A stretch of 64,000 nucleotides of DNA from Thalassobaculum sp965228445 (GTDB lineage: Bacteria; Pseudomonadota; Alphaproteobacteria; Thalassobaculales; Thalassobaculaceae), in contig OZ245813.1 in assembly GCA_965228445.1 (NCBI GenBank), positions 1,922,001 through 1,986,000 on the forward strand. Reading direction: 5' to 3'. The position numbers were made by a program, and so were the translations under genes. The notes beneath the pieces are model-generated. The model had not been told where the DNA came from and did no database searches. It saw only the letters and a program-made list of their open reading frames with translations. Positions 16,471-23,778 of the stretch are shown one piece after another. Numbering within the stretch: the first letter of the stretch is position 1; every line of letters begins with the position of its first letter.

Positions 16471-17744
16471 ACGGAGACCGGCGATATACGGGGGGGCATC
16501 GCCGGTGTCAAGCGCGCGGACGTTGTCTTTTGCGCGGCGTCGCCCGTTCCGCTCTCCTTCGCGGGTCCCGTCCCCAGGATCCAGCCGCCGCCGAGCACGC
16601 GCGAGCCGGCCTCGCCGATGGCCCCGAGCCCGTAGAAAACCGCCGCCTGCCCGGCCGAGATGCCGAACTGCGGGTCGTCCAGGATGAGCCGGGCACCGGT
16701 GCCGTCGGCGAACAGCGTCCCGATGGCCGGCGCCTGGGCGGACCGCAGCTTCGCCGCCACGCGGATGCCCTCGCCGCCCTCCGCGGAACCCGGAGTCGCG
16801 TCGCCGAGCCAGTTGAGCTGGCCGATCCTTACCAGATCCGTGCCCAGCGCCGAGCGCGGGCCGACAATCACACGGCGGGTCTCCGGATCCAGGCGGACCA
16901 CATAGAGCGGGTCGGTGTCGGGAGCCCCGGTCTCGCCCTTGCGGCCGCCGATGCCGAGGCCGCGGCGCTGGCCGATCGTGTAGTGGATGATGCCGTCGTG
17001 GCTGCCCATGACCGTGCCGTCCAGATGGACGATCTCGCCGGGATCGGCGGCGCCCGGGCGCAGCTTCTTGACGATCTCGGCGTAGTTGCCGTTCGGGACG
17101 AAGCAGATGTCCTGGCTGTCCGGCTTGTCCTGCACCTCCAGGCCGAGCCGGCGGGCATGGTCGCGGGTCTGCTCCTTGGTCAGCCCTCCCAGCGGAAAGC
17201 GCAGGAAGTCGAGCTGTTCCCGGGTGGTGGCGAACAGGAAGTAGCTCTGGTCCTTGCCCGGATCGACGGCGCGGTGCAATTCGGGGCCGGCCGGGCCGGC
17301 GACCCGGCGCACATAGTGGCCGGTGGCCAGCGCATCCGCCCCCAGATCGCGGGCGGTGGCCAGCAGGTCGCGGAACTTGACCGTCTGGTTGCAGCGCACG
17401 CAGGGGATCGGCGTCTCGCCGCGCAGGTAGCTGTCGGCGAAATCGTCGATCACGCTCTCGCGGAACCGGCTCTCGTAGTCCAGCACGTAATGGGGAATGC
17501 CGGCCTGTTCGGCCGCCACGCTGGCGTCGTAGATGTCCTGGCCGGCGCAACACGCGCCCTTGCGGCCCACCGTCATGCCGTGGTCGTAGAGCTGCAGGGT
17601 GATGCCGACCACGTCGTAGCCGGCCTCCTTCAGCAGGACCGCCGTGACCGAGCTGTCGACGCCGCCGGACATGGCCACGACGACGCGCCGCGCGCTGCGC
17701 GGGCCGGGCAGGCCGAGATCCAGATCGGGAAACGGGTCGCTCAT
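16461..17744 (-). CDS. mnmA: tRNA-specific 2-thiouridylase
   Basis: A 427-residue MnmA, which thiolates U34 of Lys, Glu and Gln tRNAs using sulfur relayed from a cysteine desulfurase. The PP-loop AMSGGVDSSV (about residues 24-33) adenylates the uridine. The two catalytic cysteines are in CVRCNQTVKF and SQDICFVPNG. ATG 17744 (MSDPFPDLDLG) is preferred to an in-frame TTG 36 bases upstream. The family core ends near VLGGGWILG; the last 25 or so residues are a low-complexity tail whose stop codon (TAG) lies inside the tRNA-Met gene. Cysteine desulfurase and IscR genes lie upstream in the same direction. Confidence 0.95.
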   Translation of the reverse strand: MSDPFPDLDLGLPGPRSARRVVVAMSGGVDSSVTAVLLKEAGYDVVGITLQLYDHGMTVGRKGACCAGQDIYDASVAAEQAGIPHYVLDYESRFRESVIDDFADSYLRGETPIPCVRCNQTVKFRDLLATARDLGADALATGHYVRRVAGPAGPELHRAVDPGKDQSYFLFATTREQLDFLRFPLGGLTKEQTRDHARRLGLEVQDKPDSQDICFVPNGNYAEIVKKLRPGAADPGEIVHLDGTVMGSHDGIIHYTIGQRRGLGIGGRKGETGAPDTDPLYVVRLDPETRRVIVGPRSALGTDLVRIGQLNWLGDATPGSAEGGEGIRVAAKLRSAQAPAIGTLFADGTGARLILDDPQFGISAGQAAVFYGLGAIGEAGSRVLGGGWILGTGPAKESGTGDAAQKTTSARLTPAMPPRISPVSVAE

Positions 17745-17804
17745 GGCGAGAGATATGCAGGCGACGGCCCGCAATCGCAAGCCCGGCGGCCCTGTCGATC
17801 CCCG

Positions 17805-18491
17805 TCAGACGGCGTTCAGCCCCATCTGCCAGAAGTCGACCTCGAGCTCCGTGGCGGCGGTGAAGGTCTTCGACAGGGCGGCAAAACGGGCATCGCCGCC
17901 ACGCTTCTGCGCCAGCCGGTCGAACTGGGCGACGGAGCCGCGGACGATGTCGAGATAATCCTCACCGGAATACATGGCGATCCAGGCTTCGTACGGATTG
18001 TTGGCGCCGCGCACGGTCGCCGGATCGGCGGCAAGCCGGGCGCCGATGACGCCGTAGCCGATGACGCAGGGCGCCAGCGCCGCCTGCAGGTCGAGCAGGT
18101 CTCCCGCCATGCCGCGGTCGAGCACATAGCGGGTATAGGCCACACAGGCGGGATCTTCCGGCACGGCCGCCATCTCCGCCTCGGTCAGTCCCCAGCCGGC
18201 GCAGTATTTGACATGCAGGCTCATCTCGGTGTCGAGCAGCCCGTTGACCGTCGCCGCCGCCGCACGCATCTCGGCCAGGTCGTCGGCCTTGTAGACCGCC
18301 AGGGCATAGGCCCGGGCGAAATGGATCAGGAACAGGTAGTCCTGGGCGAGGTAGTGCCGGAAGGCGGCCTGCGGCAGGCTGCCGTCGGCCAGCCCCCGCA
18401 CGAAGGCATGGTCGGTGTAGCGGGTCCAGGCATCCGGGCAGGCATCGATCAGGCGGCCAAGGAAGCTTCCGGCGGGCACGATCTCGGTCAT
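17805..18491 (-). CDS. tenA: TenA-family thiaminase II
   Basis: A 228-residue TenA protein, which hydrolyses aminopyrimidines in thiamine salvage. Cys142 (ALAPCVIGYG) is the catalytic cysteine position, Asp51 lies in FRHYLAQDYLFL, and the C-terminal Glu is in ATELEVDFWQMG. Length is normal. It sits 21 bp after the cysteine desulfurase and 60 bp before mnmA in one minus-strand run, while no other thiamine gene and no TPP riboswitch is visible. Both the thiazole of thiamine and 2-thiouridine take sulfur from cysteine desulfurase, which may explain the company. Confidence 0.9.
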   Translation of the reverse strand: MTEIVPAGSFLGRLIDACPDAWTRYTDHAFVRGLADGSLPQAAFRHYLAQDYLFLIHFARAYALAVYKADDLAEMRAAAATVNGLLDTEMSLHVKYCAGWGLTEAEMAAVPEDPACVAYTRYVLDRGMAGDLLDLQAALAPCVIGYGVIGARLAADPATVRGANNPYEAWIAMYSGEDYLDIVRGSVAQFDRLAQKRGGDARFAALSKTFTAATELEVDFWQMGLNAV

Positions 18492-18512
18492 CGGCGGGTC
18501 TCTCGCGGTGTG

Positions 18513-19628
18513 TCAGCGGGCGGCGGGGGAGAGACGGTCGCGCATCGTCCCCCAGGCATGCAAGAAGCGATCGACGTCGTCCTCCGCGCTGGCCCAACCG
18601 AGGCTGACCCGGATCGCCTGGCCGGCGATCGGATCGCCCGGATGCATGGCGTCGAGCACATGGGAGCGCTTCACCTTGCCCGACGAACAGGCGGAGCCGG
18701 CGCTGACGGCGATGCCGGCAAGGTCGAGCGCCATCACCTGGGTCTCAGACGCGACACCGGGCAGACCCAGCGAGAGGGTGTTGCAGAGCCGCTCGGCCGC
18801 CTCTCCCAGGACGCGGAGCTCCGGCGCGCGCGCCCGCGCGCCCTGCCCGATCCGGTCGCGCAGGGAGGCTAGACGCGCGGTCTCGGCTTCCCGCTCTTCG
18901 GCGGCGGCGCGGGCCGCCACGGCGAAACCGGCGATGCCCACATCGTTCTCCGTGCCCGACCGTCGGCCCCGTTCCTGCCCGCCGCCGCCGATCAGCGGGG
19001 CCACGGCAAGGCCGTCTTTGACCACCAGGGCGCCCACGCCGGGCGGACCGCCGATCTTGTGGGCGGAGAGCGCCAGGCTGTCGGCCTCCGCCACCGCCGC
19101 CGGGTCGAGCCGCCCGACCCCCTGCACCGCATCCACATGCAGCAGCCACCCGGCCGCGTGGGCCAGGCGGGCGATCTCGGCGACCGGCTGTACCACCCCG
19201 GTCTCGTTGTTCGCCCACATGACGCAGAGCAGCCCGGGCCCGCCCGCGGTCAGCATCGCCTCCAGGGCCGCCAGATCGACCACGCCGTCGGAGCCGACCG
19301 GCACGCGACCGGCATCGGGGGCGGCATCGGGAGCGGCGGCGAGGATGGCATCGTGTTCGATCGCGGAGACGAGAACCGGTTCCCGGCCGAGCCCGCGGAT
19401 CGCAAGCGCATCGGCTTCGGTACCGCCGGAGGTGAAGATGACGTCGACGTCGTCGCGGCCGACCAGGGCGGCGACGGCCCGCCGTGCCGCCTCGATGCGG
19501 TGACGCGCGGCCCGGCCCGGCCCATGCACCGAGGACGGGTTGCCATGGGCCCACGCCGCCTCCGTCATCGCCTCGATGACCGAGGGGCGGATCGGCGCGG
19601 TGGCATTGTAATCGAGATAGGTCGTCAT
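18513..19628 (-). CDS. Cysteine desulfurase (NifS/IscS-like)
   Basis: A 371-residue PLP enzyme releasing sulfur from cysteine as a persulfide. It starts MTTYLDYNATAPIRP; an earlier TTG start is less likely. Lys191 in LSAHKIGGPPG binds PLP, NPSSVHGPGRAAR and IEHDAIL are family landmarks, and Cys314 in SAGSACSSGKVKRSHVL is the active cysteine in the long loop of group I enzymes. It lies between iscR and tenA/mnmA. No iscU, iscA or suf genes follow, so in this position it looks dedicated to tRNA thiolation and perhaps thiazole synthesis rather than bulk Fe-S assembly. Confidence 0.92.
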   Translation of the reverse strand: MTTYLDYNATAPIRPSVIEAMTEAAWAHGNPSSVHGPGRAARHRIEAARRAVAALVGRDDVDVIFTSGGTEADALAIRGLGREPVLVSAIEHDAILAAAPDAAPDAGRVPVGSDGVVDLAALEAMLTAGGPGLLCVMWANNETGVVQPVAEIARLAHAAGWLLHVDAVQGVGRLDPAAVAEADSLALSAHKIGGPPGVGALVVKDGLAVAPLIGGGGQERGRRSGTENDVGIAGFAVAARAAAEEREAETARLASLRDRIGQGARARAPELRVLGEAAERLCNTLSLGLPGVASETQVMALDLAGIAVSAGSACSSGKVKRSHVLDAMHPGDPIAGQAIRVSLGWASAEDDVDRFLHAWGTMRDRLSPAAR

Positions 19629-19720
19629 CTCGCCATCGCTGTTCAGCGGCAAGCGAGAGGCTTAAGCGTCCCGGCCCGCGCGGTCAACGCCGGCCGGAAC
19701 CGCCCGTCGGACGGACCGGA

Positions 19721-20182
19721 TCAGTCCGCCGCGGCCTGAGCCTTGGGATCCTTGGTCGTGGTAGCGCCGGGCACCCGGCCTTCCAGCACGTCCTCGACCG
19801 TGACGCGGTTCAGGAACCACAGCATCTGCTTGCCGAGCTGCTCCCAGAGATCGTGGGTCTGGCATGTGGCGCCCTTGTCGGAACAGCACTGGGGCGCGCC
19901 CGGCGTACAGCTGCCGCGCGGCGTGTCGATATCGACGGCCTGGACGATCTCGGCGATCCGCATCTCGCCCAGGGCCTTGCCGGGAAGATACCCGCCGCCC
20001 GGGCCTCGGACGCTGCGGACCAGACCGGCACGGCGCAGGCGCGCAAAGAGTTGCTCCAGATAGGACAGGGAAATGTCCTGGCGCAGGGCGATTTCGGCGA
20101 GTGAAATGGGCCGGCCCTGGGCACTGGACGCCAAATCACACATCGCCATCACGGCATACCGGCTCTTCGTGCTGAGTTTCAC
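19721..20182 (-). CDS. iscR: Rrf2-family regulator, IscR-like
   Basis: A 153-residue Rrf2 protein starting at GTG (VKLSTKSRYAVMAMCDLA) behind GGAGAGG. The winged helix carries ISLSYLEQLFARLRRAGLV and the wing VRSVRGPGGGYLPG. The cluster segment has Cys92, Cys99, Cys100, Cys107 and His110; E. coli IscR uses Cys92, Cys98, Cys104 and His107, so the ligand set is present with one extra residue in each interval and one extra cysteine. It would sense Fe-S status and control the downstream desulfurase operon. Confidence 0.9.
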   Translation of the reverse strand: MKLSTKSRYAVMAMCDLASSAQGRPISLAEIALRQDISLSYLEQLFARLRRAGLVRSVRGPGGGYLPGKALGEMRIAEIVQAVDIDTPRGSCTPGAPQCCSDKGATCQTHDLWEQLGKQMLWFLNRVTVEDVLEGRVPGATTTKDPKAQAAAD

Positions 20183-20295
20183 GATCAGACCTCTCCACTT
20201 GGCAGCCACGAATATTTGCGGCTGTCACCCCAAGATTATTATTTTTTTGGCGAGAGGAGGTCCCGTTCCTGTCGCCTGACCGAGCCATCTAGAAA

Positions 20296-20310
20296 ACTAA
20301 TTTGGTTAGT
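20296..20310. promoter_or_regulatory. Candidate Rrf2/IscR operator, ACTAA-TTTGG-TTAGT
   Basis: A 5-bp inverted repeat, ACTAA and TTAGT around TTTGG, lies 114 bp upstream of the iscR start. The ACT/AGT half-sites recall IscR-type sites, but their spacing (9 bases) is longer than in the E. coli type 1 consensus, so the assignment is weak. Confidence 0.3.
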
Positions 20311-20343
20311 ACGGGTATTCAAGACGAAATCAGAGATGCCGCA

Positions 20344-20372
20344 CGATTTCACAATGATTTTGTGTGAAATCG
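20344..20372. promoter_or_regulatory. 10-bp inverted repeat CGATTTCACA / TGTGAAATCG
   Basis: A perfect 10-bp inverted repeat with a 9-base AT-rich spacer sits between iscR and the hydrolase gene. Its arms are too far apart for a good terminator with this loop and no T-run follows, so an operator for a dimeric regulator is more likely. The regulator is not identified. Confidence 0.45.
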
Positions 20373-20551
20373 CAAAGATCGCCCGACCCTCCCGCGTACT
20401 CGTTCAAACCGGATAGCAATCGCCCGGGCTTGATCCGGATCGGGGCCGATCCGATCTCCGGCGTGAAGGCGGATGCAGCGGCGGATTAGACAACGGACGC
20501 TGGCCGCGCTATTTGGTCTGGTTCAATGCCGATCCGGAGGACTCCACCAGA

Positions 20552-21211
20552 ATGCCCGAGGTCATGATCAACGGCCCCGAAGGCCGTATCGAAGCGCGTT
20601 ACCTTCACGCCCAGGACCCCGGCGCGCCGATCGCCCTGATGCTGCACCCGCATCCGCAGCATGGCGGCACCATGAACAACAAGGTGGTGTACTCGCTGTA
20701 TCAGACGTTCGTCGCCCGCGGCTTCTCCACCCTGCGGTTCAACTTCCGCGGCGTCGGGCGCTCCCAGGGTGTCTATTCCGGCGGCGAGGGCGAGTTGTCC
20801 GATGCCGCCTCGGCGCTGGACTGGGTGCAGACCTACAATCCGAACGCCCGGTTCTGCTGGATCGCCGGCTTCTCCTTTGGCGCCTGGATCGGCATGCAGC
20901 TGCTGATGCGCCGGCCGGAGATCAGCGGCTTCGTGTCCATCGCGCCGCCCGCCAACCTGTTCGACTTCACCTTCCTCGCCCCCTGCCCGGCCTCGGGCCT
21001 GGTGATCAACGGCGACAAGGACGACATCGTCCCGGCCGATTCCGTGAAGAAGCTCGTCGACAAGCTGTCGACCCAGAAGGGCATCACGATCACCCACAAC
21101 GTGATCAAGGGCGCCAACCACTTCTTCGGCCCGCAGATCGACGACCTGAGCCGACTGGTCGGCGGTTACCTCGACGCCAACGTGCCGGCGACGGCCGACG
21201 AAGAGAAATAG
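20552..21211 (+). CDS. Alpha/beta hydrolase (COG2945-like)
   Basis: A 219-residue single-domain hydrolase starting MPEVMINGPEGRIEARY, with GGAGG 12 bases upstream; an earlier in-frame ATG at 20513 lacks such a site. LMLHPHPQHGGTMNNKVVY is the oxyanion region, GFSFGAW (Ser108) the nucleophile elbow, NGDKDDIV the acid and GANHFF the catalytic histidine. These small proteins are widespread predicted hydrolases without a defined substrate. Its 3' end overlaps the 3' end of the minus-strand anmK by 46 bp. Confidence 0.88.
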   Translation: MPEVMINGPEGRIEARYLHAQDPGAPIALMLHPHPQHGGTMNNKVVYSLYQTFVARGFSTLRFNFRGVGRSQGVYSGGEGELSDAASALDWVQTYNPNARFCWIAGFSFGAWIGMQLLMRRPEISGFVSIAPPANLFDFTFLAPCPASGLVINGDKDDIVPADSVKKLVDKLSTQKGITITHNVIKGANHFFGPQIDDLSRLVGGYLDANVPATADEEK

Positions 21212-22287
21212 CGCCTGCCGCCGGTCCGGGGCGCGGCCACGCCGGTCGTCCCCGGAAAGGTGATGGGCAGGTCGCGGATCGAGCGCACCGCGAGATAGGC
21301 GAAGGCCTGCGCCTCCAGGGCGTCGCCGTCCCATCCCAGCGCGTCGGCATCGACGACTTCTCCCGCGACCGCCTCGGCGATCGCGGCCATCAGGGCCGGG
21401 TTGTGCCGACCGCCGCCGGTGGCGATCCAGCGGCCCGGCGGCTGGGGAAACCATCGGGCGGACCCGGCGATGGTCTGCGCGCTGAATGCCACAAGCGTGG
21501 CCGCCCCGTCCTCCGGCGACAGCCCCTCCACCGCCTCGGCGACCCGCCCGTGGAACGCGTCCCGGTCGAGCGACTTCGGCGGGCGGCGGTCGAAATACGG
21601 ATCCGCGAGCATCCGGGCCAGCCGTGCCCGGTCGACGGTCCCCGCCTTCGCCAGCGCGCCGCCCTCGTCATACAAGCGGCCGACCGTGCGCCAGCACCAG
21701 TCGTCGATCGGCGCGTTGCCGGGTCCGGTGTCGAAGCCGAGCAGATCGGTCTCACCGGTCCCCAGCCAGGTGACATTGGCCACCCCGCCCATGTTGAGCA
21801 CGACCACCGGCCGCGCCTCCGGCCCGGCCAGCGCGCGGTGGAAGACCGGGGCGACCGGCGCCCCCTGTCCGCCGGCCGCCATGTCGGCCAGCCGCAGATC
21901 GCCGACCACGTCGATGCCCAGATGGTCCGCCAGACGCTGGCTGTGGCCGATCTGCCGCGTGCGGCCGACCTCCGGCTCGTGCAGGACCGTGTGGCCGTGG
22001 AAGCCGACGATGTCGACCTGTTCGGCCGACAGACCGGCCTGCGCCATCAGCGCGCGGACCGCATCGCGGTGCAGGTCTGTGATCTCCACCTCGACGGCGT
22101 CCATATCGCCGGTCCCCTGGATCGCGGCGCGCAGCCGGGCGCGGAAGCCGTCGTCATAGGGGATGGTCAGCGCCGGACCGGTCTCGACCCGGTCGCGTCC
22201 GTCGGTGATCACCAGGGCGGCGTCCACGCCGTCCATGGAGGTCCCGCTCATCAGCCCGATGGCGGTCAGGGTGTCCTTGGCGTCCAT
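21166..22287 (-). CDS. anmK: Anhydro-N-acetylmuramic acid kinase
   Basis: A 373-residue AnmK, which opens the anhydro ring of anhMurNAc and phosphorylates it in peptidoglycan recycling. It starts MDAKDTLTAIGLMSGTSMDG, the family's ATP-binding opening, followed by GFHGHTVLHEPEVGRTRQIG, VLNMGGVANVTWLG and GFDTGPGNAPIDDW. Length is typical. The frame stays open upstream of the start, but only because of shadow coding opposite tyrS. The gene is divergent from tyrS across a 216-bp gap that contains a palindromic repeat. Confidence 0.95.
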   Translation of the reverse strand: MDAKDTLTAIGLMSGTSMDGVDAALVITDGRDRVETGPALTIPYDDGFRARLRAAIQGTGDMDAVEVEITDLHRDAVRALMAQAGLSAEQVDIVGFHGHTVLHEPEVGRTRQIGHSQRLADHLGIDVVGDLRLADMAAGGQGAPVAPVFHRALAGPEARPVVVLNMGGVANVTWLGTGETDLLGFDTGPGNAPIDDWCWRTVGRLYDEGGALAKAGTVDRARLARMLADPYFDRRPPKSLDRDAFHGRVAEAVEGLSPEDGAATLVAFSAQTIAGSARWFPQPPGRWIATGGGRHNPALMAAIAEAVAGEVVDADALGWDGDALEAQAFAYLAVRSIRDLPITFPGTTGVAAPRTGGRRYFSSSAVAGTLASR

Positions 22288-22326
22288 GGGTGCAGTGTTG
22301 GATGAGTCGCGGGGGATTGTCACCCG

Positions 22327-22390
22327 GCCCTTCGACACGCCCTCGGACCTCACACCCTGAGCAGCGACGGCAGGGAGCGTGTCGAAGGGC
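22327..22390. repeat. Palindromic repeat, family A (CCCTTCGACACG type)
   Basis: GCCCTTCGACACG (22327-22339) and its exact reverse complement (22378-22390) bracket a core containing CACCCTGAGC. The same arms and the CACCCTGAGC motif recur at 33841-34177. Sequences of this kind are common extragenic repeats in alphaproteobacteria. It lies in the anmK-tyrS promoter gap. Confidence 0.75.
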
Positions 22391-22503
22391 GGTCGTCTCC
22401 CCCCAGCGGACCGGAGCGCACCGACGGCGCCCACCCCTTCATCCCTCCCCCCGGCTGTGCTACATCGCCTCGCCCGCAACCCAAGCAACCGGCGGACCCA
22501 GCC

Positions 22504-23757
22504 ATGTCGACGCCCAAATCGGATTTCCTGAACGCGATCATCGATCGCGGCTTCTTCCACCAGTGCACCGACCTGGAGGCGCTGGATCGCGATCTGACCG
22601 AGGGCATGGTCACGGCGTATATCGGCTTCGACTGCACCGCCGACAGCCTGCATGTGGGCTCGCTGCTGCAGATCATGATGCTGCGCTGGCTGCAGAAGAC
22701 CGGCAACAAGCCGATCGTGCTGATGGGCGGCGGCACCACGAAGATCGGCGATCCCTCGTTCAAGGACGAGGCGCGCAAGCTGCTGAGCGAAGAGGACATC
22801 GCCCGCAACAAGGACGGCATCCAGACGATCTTCGACAAGTACCTGAGCTTCGGCGACGGCCCGACCGACGCCGTGATGGTCGACAACGCCGACTGGCTCG
22901 ACCGGCTCGAGTACATCAAGTTCCTGCGCGATTACGGCGCCCATTTCTCCGTGAACCGCATGCTCAGCTTCGACTCGGTCAAGCTGCGCCTGGACCGCGA
23001 GCAGTCGCTGAGCTTCCTTGAGTTCAACTACATGATCCTGCAGGCCTACGACTTCCTGGAGCTGCGCCGGCGCTACGGCTGCGTGCTGCAGATGGGCGGC
23101 TCGGACCAGTGGGGCAACATCGTCAACGGCGTGGAGCTGACCCGCCGCGTCGACCAGCAGTCGATCTACGGCCTGACCTCGCCGCTGATCACCACCTCGT
23201 CGGGCGCCAAGATGGGCAAGACCGCCCAGGGCGCGATCTGGCTGAACGAGGACCGGCTCAGCGTCTATGACTTCTGGCAGTACTGGCGCAACACCGAGGA
23301 CGGCGATGTCGGCCGCTTCCTGAAGCTGTTCACCGAGATGCCGCTGGACGAGATCGCACGCCTGGAAAAGCTCGGCGGCGCGGAGATCAACGAGGCCAAG
23401 AAGATCCTGGCCACCGAGATCACCAAGCTGTGCCACGGCGCCGAGGCGGCCGAGGCGGCGGCGCAGACCGCCCAGCAGACCTTCGAGGCCGGTGCCGCCA
23501 GCGACGGCCTGCCGACGGTGGAGCTTGCCCGCAGCGAGATCGAGGCCGGGATGACCCTGGTCGACGCCCTGGTCCAGGCCGGCCTGGCGGCGTCGAAGGG
23601 CGAGGCCCGGCGGCTGATCCGCGGCGGCGGTGCGCGGGTGAACGACGCGGCGGTCGCCGACGAGGCGGCGACGTTCGGGGCCGACGCGATCAACGGCGAC
23701 GGCGTGATCAAGCTGTCCGCCGGCAAGAAGCGCCACGCCCTGCTCCGGGCGGTCTGA
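22504..23757 (+). CDS. tyrS: Tyrosine-tRNA ligase
   Basis: A 417-residue class I aminoacyl-tRNA synthetase that charges tRNA-Tyr. The HIGH motif reads HVGS in DSLHVGSLLQIMMLRW and the KMSKS motif is KMGKT in SSGAKMGKTAQGA. LQMGGSDQWGNIVNGVEL is the tyrosine-pocket region. A C-terminal S4 RNA-binding domain (about residues 350-410, EARRLIRGGGARVNDAAV) is present. It is of the TyrS group found in most proteobacteria. The gene ends 21 bp from the convergent AsmA-like gene. Confidence 0.97.
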   Translation: MSTPKSDFLNAIIDRGFFHQCTDLEALDRDLTEGMVTAYIGFDCTADSLHVGSLLQIMMLRWLQKTGNKPIVLMGGGTTKIGDPSFKDEARKLLSEEDIARNKDGIQTIFDKYLSFGDGPTDAVMVDNADWLDRLEYIKFLRDYGAHFSVNRMLSFDSVKLRLDREQSLSFLEFNYMILQAYDFLELRRRYGCVLQMGGSDQWGNIVNGVELTRRVDQQSIYGLTSPLITTSSGAKMGKTAQGAIWLNEDRLSVYDFWQYWRNTEDGDVGRFLKLFTEMPLDEIARLEKLGGAEINEAKKILATEITKLCHGAEAAEAAAQTAQQTFEAGAASDGLPTVELARSEIEAGMTLVDALVQAGLAASKGEARRLIRGGGARVNDAAVADEAATFGADAINGDGVIKLSAGKKRHALLRAV

Positions 23758-23778
23758 CCCAAAACCGGGGAGCCGGGC

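Larger units (their letters stand above)
20183..20551. other. Divergent intergenic region between iscR and the hydrolase gene
   Basis: This 369-base gap is AT-rich between about 20210 and 20380 and must hold both promoters. It contains two inverted repeats listed separately (20296-20310 and 20344-20372). A T-rich stretch lies at 20236-20252. I see no RNA gene or open frame with coding character. Confidence 0.5.

Noticed and set aside
18492..18512. TPP riboswitch upstream of tenA
   Set aside because: Only 21 bases separate tenA from the preceding gene, so there is no room for the element.
21166..23736. An 856-codon fusion of anmK with an upstream domain
   Set aside because: The extra N-terminal part lies opposite tyrS and has shadow composition; AnmK begins naturally at 22287.
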